Shown here piece after piece: positions 1 to 3,866 of a stretch of 5,423 nucleotides of DNA. The notes beneath the pieces are model-generated. The model was not told the DNA's origin. It made no database searches and saw only the letters and a program-made list of their open reading frames with translations. Every line of letters starts with the position of its first letter. The first letter of the stretch is position 1. Source of the DNA: an uncultured Veillonella sp. (GTDB lineage: Bacteria > Bacillota > Negativicutes > Veillonellales > Veillonellaceae); contig CAAEOZ010000285.1 in the NCBI GenBank assembly GCA_900757715.1, positions 1 to 5,423 on the forward strand. The letters run 5' to 3'. The position numbers were made by a program, and so were the translations under genes.

Positions 1-1
1 A

Positions 2-232
2 GAAGTAGTTGAATCCATGAAGAAAAATGGTTGCACATACTTCGCAGCAGTTGGTGGCGCTGCAGCATTGATTGCAAAATCCATCAAAAAATACGAAGTT
101 CTTGCTTATGGAGAACTTGGACCAGAAGCTTTGGCTGAATTGACTGTTGAAGATTTCCCTTGCATCGTAGTTGGCGATACTGAAGGTAATAATTTCTACG
201 AATTAGGCCAAAAACCTTACAGAAAAATCTAA
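2..232 (+). CDS. Fumarate hydratase class I, beta subunit (C-terminal end, partial)
   Basis: This is the 3' end of a gene that enters the window in frame from the left edge; the ATG at 17 is internal, because the frame is open back to base 2 and reads EVVES before it. The 76 visible residues match the C-terminal part of the iron-sulfur fumarase/tartrate dehydratase beta family. Recognisable stretches are GCTYFAAVGGAAALIAKSIK, then EVLAYGELGPEAL and VEDFPCIVVGDTEGN. In this family the beta domain completes the active site, while the [4Fe-4S]-binding cysteines lie in the alpha subunit or domain, which is outside the window. The enzyme interconverts fumarate and malate in the cytoplasm. In anaerobes making succinate or propionate it typically runs from malate to fumarate. 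Codon use is strongly biased, as in a well-expressed gene. A tartrate dehydratase beta subunit cannot be excluded from this fragment. The gene is followed 19 bases later by a strong terminator, so it is the last gene of its unit. Confidence 0.88.
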   Translation, partial: EVVESMKKNGCTYFAAVGGAAALIAKSIKKYEVLAYGELGPEALAELTVEDFPCIVVGDTEGNNFYELGQKPYRKI

Positions 233-251
233 TATTACCATTAAGTGATTG

Positions 252-281
252 AAAGAGGCTTGCTTTAGCAAGCCTCTTTTT
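252..281 (+). terminator. Intrinsic terminator after the fumarase gene
   Basis: The arms AAAGAGGCTTGCT (252-264) and AGCAAGCCTCTTT (267-279) are perfectly complementary; sterically the stem closes with a 4-base TTTA loop. The right arm runs into a T5 tract (277-281). The GC-rich core next to the U-tract is typical of a rho-independent terminator for + strand transcription. It separates the fumarase unit from the gene starting at 404. Confidence 0.93.
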
Positions 282-351
282 GTTGTTAAGCCATAATCAT
301 AAGACGTTCATCCGTTACCTGTAGAGTTTAGTCTATCGATTCTGTCGGTTT

Positions 352-360
352 TATGATAAT
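352..360 (+). promoter_or_regulatory. Candidate -10 region for the UPF0340 gene
   Basis: TATGATAAT lies 44 bases before the start codon at 404, in an AT-rich stretch between the terminator and the gene. Its first six bases match the sigma-70/sigma-A -10 consensus at five of six positions. No good -35 box is visible; TTTAGT or TTAGTC near 327-333 would give an 18-19 base spacer but is poor. A promoter is expected here because the previous unit is terminated, so the call rests on context as well as sequence. Confidence 0.4.
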
Positions 361-403
361 ATACATATAGATTTTATACATTCAATTTGAGTGAGGCGAT
401 AAC

Positions 404-955
404 ATGACTTCTGTAGAAACTATTCGTCAGTCAGCTCGCAACGCGATGGCTGAATTACTTGATTTAGCAAAGGTTCGCGAAGGTCAATTGTTCGTTGTGG
501 GCTGTTCCACTAGCGAAATTGTAGGTAAAAAAATCGGCACTGACTCTCACCTTGATGTGGCTCAGGTCGTATTTGATGAAATATACAATGCTGTTAAGGC
601 TAAAGGACTTAACTTGGCTATTCAATGTTGTGAACATATTAATCGTGCACTTGTTATGGAACGTAGTGCCATGACATGGGAGGAGGAAGTTAATGTTGTT
701 CCTCAACGTCATGCGGGTGGTGCCCTGGCTGTGATGGCGTATGAACATTTTGATGATCCTGTGATGGTTGAATTTATTCAAGCTGATGTAGGCATCGATA
801 TTGGAGATACTTTCATTGGTATGCACATGAAACACGTTGCAGTGCCTGTACGTCTTTGTGTGAAAGAAATTGGAAAAGCACATGTGACCGCTTGTCGTGT
901 TCGGCCAAAGAGCATCGGCGGTGAGCGTGCTGCATATAATGAAGCATTGATGTAG
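404..955 (+). CDS. UPF0340 / TIGR01440 family protein (YwlG-like), function unknown
   Basis: This encodes a 183-residue soluble protein, about the length of Bacillus subtilis YwlG. I recognise the family from conserved blocks. These are VGCSTSEI (32-39), QCCEHINRALV (74-84), VNVVPQRHAGGA (96-107), ADVGIDIGDTFIGMH (127-141) and TACRVRPKSIGGERAAYN (162-179). The conserved Cys, His, Glu and Arg residues in these blocks suggest a ligand-binding or catalytic site, but no activity is established that I know of. No signal peptide or membrane segment is visible, so it should be cytoplasmic. The ATG at 404 is preceded by GTGAGG (391-396) at a good distance. The stop codon is 9 bases from the next start, and the next ribosome binding site overlaps it, so the two genes are probably co-transcribed and translationally coupled. 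Family assignment is firm; the role is unknown. Confidence 0.9.
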   Translation: MTSVETIRQSARNAMAELLDLAKVREGQLFVVGCSTSEIVGKKIGTDSHLDVAQVVFDEIYNAVKAKGLNLAIQCCEHINRALVMERSAMTWEEEVNVVPQRHAGGALAVMAYEHFDDPVMVEFIQADVGIDIGDTFIGMHMKHVAVPVRLCVKEIGKAHVTACRVRPKSIGGERAAYNEALM

Positions 956-960
956 GGGGA
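954..960 (+). promoter_or_regulatory. Ribosome binding site overlapping the upstream stop codon
   Basis: AGGGGGA begins inside the TAG stop (953-955) of the UPF0340 gene and lies 4 bases before the ATG at 965. The overlap supports this start for the 579-residue protein and points to translational coupling of the two genes. Confidence 0.7.
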
Positions 961-964
961 TAGT

Positions 965-2704
965 ATGTCAAACCTAATACCGTATTTTGTATTAGCCGTC
1001 GTGGCATTGGGATTTTTTGGTGTTTGCTATGCTGTTTTTAGCGGTGGTGATGGTGAAAGTAAGGCAAAGGAAAAATCCCATAAAAACATAAGTAATAAAA
1101 ATAATCCTAAAGAATATAATGATGTTATATTTGCAATGGAGTCGCAAGAAGGCAATGTAACAATTACTCATATGAGTGGTACTAATGTATATACTGCATC
1201 AATTCCGGATACAGTTGAAACTATGGATAGTGAAGAGCGAGAATCTGTTGAATCTTTAGTTGATCCTATAGATACTTCTTATAATAGAAGAAGTACTCTA
1301 AAGTCCAATTCAAGTCATGTTTCAGCAGGAGAATATGCGTTAGCATTAGGTTCGGATAATGGCACACCAATAGGGGATGAAACCATTGTGATGACAGCCG
1401 TATCAGATCTTAAGCGAGCTAATCAAGCTAATCAAGGTGTTACTCCATTGGTGGATAAAACTATCGTCCTTGATGTCGTTACAGATGAACTTCTCAATAA
1501 CGCTAACTCTGTTGAAGATACAATTGCTATGGGTGAATCTGTGGAAGCCTTTGAAGCTGATGAAGCGGATAGCATAGATGCTACGCAGATGATAGGTGGT
1601 GCAAACGAAATACAAACCGCGGAAGGGCCATCGGTATTAGATGAAACGCGTTTGTTTGACGCCTCTGAAATTGAAGCACAATTGGCGGAAACAAGTTTAG
1701 CTGAAGAGGAGGAACCGCATGGTCAATGGGCAAAAACGGCACATGAAGATAAATGCGTTGAGCTGGCTATAGCGCCATTTGTTCATTCCTTTGGGGTACT
1801 ACATGGCGACACGCAACACTATGTAGAATCTATTACAAGAGATGCTTTAGCGGCTCTCAATATTACAAAAATTGTTGAAGTGAATGCATTACTAGAGAAT
1901 ATTGTTATTCAAGAAGCGTTGATGAGTATGCAAAAGGCATATGCCGCTACAAATACGGAGTGGATGAAGTCCGCTGCGTTAGGTGCTTTTCTAGATGTGG
2001 TTCAATCTCCTAAATCTAGTACGCCATACCTCGTAGCTTTTGATGCATTACGTGTATTACCTCATTTAACATTAGGTCACTTTCAAGTTATGGCCTTAAC
2101 ATTATTGTTACAATATTCTAGAAACTCTAATAACTATGGATTGATTCACTTTCAACATTATGTGGAAAAATATATTGAGCCATTTATCTCTGATTTGCCT
2201 CGAAATGATTCTTTCTATCGCCAGCTGGACTACTTACGCTGTACGCAAGAAGAACAAGAACCTATCACTTTATGTCAAGTGTTGTCTAATTCATACCCGT
2301 TTGTATTCAACTATCGTGGTTTCTCTAAGGAAGAACTCTTCCGTGCTACAGACGGTCATGGTGTAGATCCACGTTATGTGGTGCGTAGCTTGAACTCCAA
2401 TCTTTATAAACTAGCCTTGGTAGATGAGTCTTTGGCACCACAATTTTTTAGACAAACACGAATTTCTAATGCTATGGTTCAACGTGATCTTTTAGCTTTG
2501 ATGAAGAGCAAACCTACTGCTTTCAGGGGACAAGAGGCGCGTGATATTATGGATGACATTTCACCAGTTTTATTGGACTTGGCTGATGTCTTCGATAGCA
2601 CGCCAATGTCTAAAATTAGTTTAACATTGTTAGGCCTTTACTTAGGCCGTGCTCATGTGAAAGCAACCATTGGTGAAGAATTTGATTTGTCTCATTGGTT
2701 CTAA
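965..2704 (+). CDS. Unrecognised 579-residue membrane-anchored protein with acidic Thr-motif linker
   Basis: I do not firmly recognise this protein. Residues 5-26 form one hydrophobic helix (IPYFVLAVVALGFFGVCYAV), probably an uncleaved anchor. Lysines at 33, 35, 37, 40, 45 and 49 follow it, so by the positive-inside rule the rest should be cytoplasmic. Residues about 51-255 are an acidic, Ser/Thr-rich and probably disordered linker with repeated Asp-x-Thr motifs, ending in EEEE (247-250). Residues about 258-579 look like a compact, mostly helical domain. It contains LGHFQVMALTLLLQYSRN (370-387), SYPFVFNYRGFSKEEL (443-458) and a closing segment LTLLGLYLGRAHVKATIGEE (553-572) followed by FDLSHWF. 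That tail reminds me of the C-terminus of the LPO_1073/Vpar_1526 family; this is memory only and needs a profile search. The gene is the distal member of a two-gene unit with the UPF0340 gene and ends before a bidirectional terminator. A scaffold or sensor role is conceivable; none is shown. Confidence 0.85.
   Translation: MSNLIPYFVLAVVALGFFGVCYAVFSGGDGESKAKEKSHKNISNKNNPKEYNDVIFAMESQEGNVTITHMSGTNVYTASIPDTVETMDSEERESVESLVDPIDTSYNRRSTLKSNSSHVSAGEYALALGSDNGTPIGDETIVMTAVSDLKRANQANQGVTPLVDKTIVLDVVTDELLNNANSVEDTIAMGESVEAFEADEADSIDATQMIGGANEIQTAEGPSVLDETRLFDASEIEAQLAETSLAEEEEPHGQWAKTAHEDKCVELAIAPFVHSFGVLHGDTQHYVESITRDALAALNITKIVEVNALLENIVIQEALMSMQKAYAATNTEWMKSAALGAFLDVVQSPKSSTPYLVAFDALRVLPHLTLGHFQVMALTLLLQYSRNSNNYGLIHFQHYVEKYIEPFISDLPRNDSFYRQLDYLRCTQEEQEPITLCQVLSNSYPFVFNYRGFSKEELFRATDGHGVDPRYVVRSLNSNLYKLALVDESLAPQFFRQTRISNAMVQRDLLALMKSKPTAFRGQEARDIMDDISPVLLDLADVFDSTPMSKISLTLLGLYLGRAHVKATIGEEFDLSHWF
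1199..1657 (+). repeat. Degenerate Thr-centred peptide motif array in the linker of the 579-residue protein
   Basis: Within residues 79-231 a short motif recurs, roughly [S/T]-(P)-[I/V/L]-x-D-x-T-x-x-hydrophobic. The five clear copies are DETIVM (T140), DKTIVL (T166), EDTIAM (T186), DATQMI (T207) and DETRLF (T228). Two weaker ones are SIPDTVETM (T83) and PIDTS (T104). Spacings between the threonines are 21, 36, 26, 20, 21 and 21 residues. The DNA copies are diverged, so this is a protein-level pattern rather than a recent tandem duplication. Confidence 0.55.
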
Positions 2705-2721
2705 TTTATGATTTTAAGCAC

Positions 2722-2787
2722 TATATAGTTTCAAAAATTGGATTATATAGTTATTAATATAGGTATATACTTAAAAACGTTATATAG
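2722..2787. repeat. Three TATATAG words in an AT-rich intergenic stretch
   Basis: TATATAG occurs at 2722-2728, 2744-2750 and 2781-2787 in the roughly 100 very AT-rich bases between the stop at 2704 and the terminator. Spacing is irregular (22 and 37). I see no ORF, RNA-like fold or promoter of note here. In DNA this AT-rich the words may be chance. Confidence 0.25.
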
Positions 2788-2805
2788 CTTATGTGTTATG
2801 TAATA

Positions 2806-2840
2806 AAAAAGTCTCTCAAGATTATCTTGAGAGACTTTTT
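2806..2840. terminator. Bidirectional intrinsic terminator between convergent genes
   Basis: The arms AAAAAGTCTCTCAAG (2806-2820) and CTTGAGAGACTTTTT (2826-2840) are perfectly complementary around a short ATTAT loop. The right side ends in T5 and the left side begins with an A-tract (2805-2810), which reads as a U-tract on the - strand. It can therefore stop transcription of the 579-residue gene from the left and of the regulator gene from the right. Confidence 0.92.
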
Positions 2841-2869
2841 AGTTTGTTAAATTTAATAGCTATTAAGTG

Positions 2870-3595
2870 TTAGAAGGTGTTAAAGCCGAATTCTTCAATG
2901 TCTTCAATGTTTTTAATTGTTACGGTGCGACCTGTAATGTCAATGAGACCTTCATCGCGAAGACGACCTAGTTCACGGCTAAGAGCTGTGCGAGATACAT
3001 TGAGGACCTCAGCCATTTGCTCGCGGTTGTGGGGTAATTGAATTGTGTTAGAATGTTGACGTTTATAAATATCTGTTAAGTACGCAAAAATCTTTTCGCG
3101 CATCCCTTTTAATGTGAGGTAATGGACTTTTCTGGTTAATAGAATTGCTTTTTCAGATAAATCCTCTAATAGATTAGATAGGATTTTAGTTTGGCATTGA
3201 TGACAATCCGGTAATGTTTTAATAAAGGTTTCAAGCGGAATAAACATAATTTTAGTTGCTTTTGTTGCTTTAATGGTAGCAGGCCATAAAGGCTGTTTGC
3301 TAAATAGTAGTGCTTCTCCAAAAATATCTGATTGCTCTAAGTTTGCCATAATAACCCGTTGCCCCATTACATTTTCACGAGTCAGTAAAGCGCTGCCTTC
3401 AAGGATGACACCAATACCCTCCATAGGATCTCCAGCGAGGGCTATAAAATCATTTTTTTTGTAACTGTGGATGATAACTTTGGCATTATTTAAATAGCTA
3501 CGCAGCTCTGGCTTTCCTAATGTATTGAATAAAGGACATTTCACGAGGGTGGGCATATATTGATTAATGATATCGTTTGAAAGTATTTGTTTCAT
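2870..3595 (-). CDS. Crp/Fnr-family transcriptional regulator, candidate HcpR
   Basis: This 241-residue protein has the two-domain Crp/Fnr layout. An N-terminal cyclic-nucleotide-binding-type beta-roll spans about residues 20-125 (KCPLF, then DPMEGIGVILEGSALL, then SDIFGEALLF). A long dimerisation helix spans about 135-175, and a C-terminal winged helix-turn-helix about 187-230 (REQMAEVLNVSRTALSREL). FNR's N-terminal cysteine cluster is absent; the only cysteines are C20, C131 and C134. The ATG at 3595 is chosen because GGAGG (3605-3601) lies 5 bases before it. A GTG two codons upstream at 3601 overlaps that Shine-Dalgarno site and is unlikely to be the start. The gene is divergent from hcp, as expected of HcpR-type regulators that activate hcp under nitrosative stress. 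The family is clear; the effector (NO, heme or other) and the HcpR assignment are inference. Confidence 0.9.
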   Translation of the reverse strand: MKQILSNDIINQYMPTLVKCPLFNTLGKPELRSYLNNAKVIIHSYKKNDFIALAGDPMEGIGVILEGSALLTRENVMGQRVIMANLEQSDIFGEALLFSKQPLWPATIKATKATKIMFIPLETFIKTLPDCHQCQTKILSNLLEDLSEKAILLTRKVHYLTLKGMREKIFAYLTDIYKRQHSNTIQLPHNREQMAEVLNVSRTALSRELGRLRDEGLIDITGRTVTIKNIEDIEEFGFNTF

Positions 3596-3600
3596 AAGCA

Positions 3601-3605
3601 CCTCC
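3601..3605 (-). promoter_or_regulatory. Ribosome binding site that fixes the regulator start
   Basis: On the - strand the sequence reads GGAGGTGCTTATG. GGAGG is a full Shine-Dalgarno core 5 bases before the ATG at 3595. The in-frame GTG at 3601-3599 begins with the last G of that core and cannot be served by it, so the ATG is preferred. Confidence 0.85.
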
Positions 3606-3644
3606 GGTGTGATAAAGTCTATAGCAATTAAAAATGATTATTGT

Positions 3645-3673
3645 ATAATAAAAGTATAAGACTAAATGGTCTA
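3645..3673 (-). promoter_or_regulatory. Candidate promoter of the Crp/Fnr regulator gene
   Basis: On the - strand TAGACC (3673-3668, four of six to the -35 consensus) is followed after exactly 17 bases by TATTAT (3650-3645, five of six to the -10 consensus). Transcription would begin near 3638, giving a leader of about 43 bases to the ATG at 3595. This is a sequence match only; other AT-rich -10-like words are nearby. Confidence 0.5.
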
Positions 3674-3696
3674 CCTGTTCCATAAGGGAAGTCAGG
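3674..3696. promoter_or_regulatory. Imperfect inverted repeat abutting the regulator -35 box
   Basis: CCTGTTCC (3674-3681), spacer ATAAG, then GGAA (3687-3690), a 2-base GT bulge and CAGG (3693-3696) form an 8-pair inverted repeat with one bulge. It directly joins the proposed -35 box of the regulator promoter and is centred about 46 bases upstream of its predicted start. It could be an operator for autoregulation; it is also short enough to be chance. Confidence 0.35.
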
Positions 3697-3717
3697 AAAA
3701 TTTTTGAAAAAGTTTTT
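3697..3717. other. A/T-tract block in the divergent regulatory region
   Basis: Runs of A4, T5, A5 and T5 follow each other with single G separators (A 3697-3700, T 3701-3705, A 3707-3711, T 3713-3717). Such tracts usually bend DNA or act as upstream activating elements. The block sits midway between the two proposed promoters. The tracts are directly visible; a role is inferred. Confidence 0.4.
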
Positions 3718-3777
3718 ATTTGTTGCTCAAGCTACAGAAATTGTATCATCTTTACGTTATACTTTCAAATGTAATCA

Positions 3778-3802
3778 ATCAGACAACTGATAAAACATCA
3801 GT
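3778..3802. promoter_or_regulatory. Cluster of alternating ATCAG/CTGAT half-sites upstream of hcp
   Basis: Three 5-base half-sites alternate in orientation: ATCAG (3778-3782), four bases, CTGAT (3787-3791), five bases, ATCAG (3797-3801). The right pair extends to a perfect 17-base inverted repeat, ACTGATAAAACATCAGT (3786-3802). The half-site order TGAT...ATCA resembles an FNR box (TTGAT-N4-ATCAA) but with a 5-base spacer. Its centre, 3794, lies about 38-41 bases upstream of the predicted hcp transcription start, the position of a class II Crp/Fnr activator site. The neighbouring Crp/Fnr regulator is the obvious candidate to bind here. Confidence 0.5.
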
Positions 3803-3825
3803 GTAATGTATAGGTTTTATATTAT
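3797..3825 (+). promoter_or_regulatory. Candidate hcp promoter
   Basis: TATTAT (3820-3825) is a five-of-six -10 box. Seventeen bases upstream, the -35 position (3797-3802) is occupied by ATCAGT, a poor -35 box that is the right arm of the inverted repeat. A weak -35 covered by an activator site is typical of a promoter needing a Crp/Fnr-type activator. The expected start is near 3832. Overlapping alternatives such as TATCTA (3823-3828) would move the start by about 3 bases. Confidence 0.42.
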
Positions 3826-3835
3826 CTAGCTTGAC

Positions 3836-3852
3836 TGCGAGGAAGTCTCGCA
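3836..3852 (+). other. Stem-loop at the predicted 5' end of hcp mRNA
   Basis: TGCGAG (3836-3841), loop GAAGT, CTCGCA (3847-3852) form a perfect 6-pair stem. It ends directly before the Shine-Dalgarno sequence AAGGAGG (3853-3859). If transcription starts near 3832 it lies almost at the mRNA 5' end, where such hairpins can protect messages from decay while leaving the ribosome site open. It could instead be a second DNA operator, since it has the same 6-5-6 geometry as the inverted repeat centred 50 bases upstream. Confidence 0.5.
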
Positions 3853-3866
3853 AAGGAGGATTTTAA

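Noticed and set aside
679..734. GGAGGAGGAAG followed by an out-of-frame ATG at 693 (13-codon frame) inside the UPF0340 gene
   Set aside because: It is explained by the Glu codons of WEEEV in the conserved protein; the small frame has no support.
464..883. Open - strand frame of 139 codons opposite the UPF0340 gene
   Set aside because: It is the antisense shadow of a conserved gene. The His/Asn/Phe-rich product has no family resemblance.
1706..1772. GAGGAGGA followed by an out-of-frame ATG at 1719 (17-codon frame) at the linker-domain junction of the 579-residue gene
   Set aside because: The purine run is explained by the Glu codons of EEEE in the main frame, and the short peptide has no features. 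At most it may slow ribosomes there.
2722..2787. TATATAG repeats as an attachment site, origin or iteron array
   Set aside because: Spacing is irregular, the copies are only 7 bases long and the region is extremely AT-rich. No integrase, replication or mobile gene is near.
3741..3769. Alternative hcp promoter with TTGTAT (3741) as -35 box
   Set aside because: A 17-base spacer leads to TTCAAA, not a usable -10 box, and the TATACT at 3758 is only 11 bases away. The promoter at 3797-3825 fits better.
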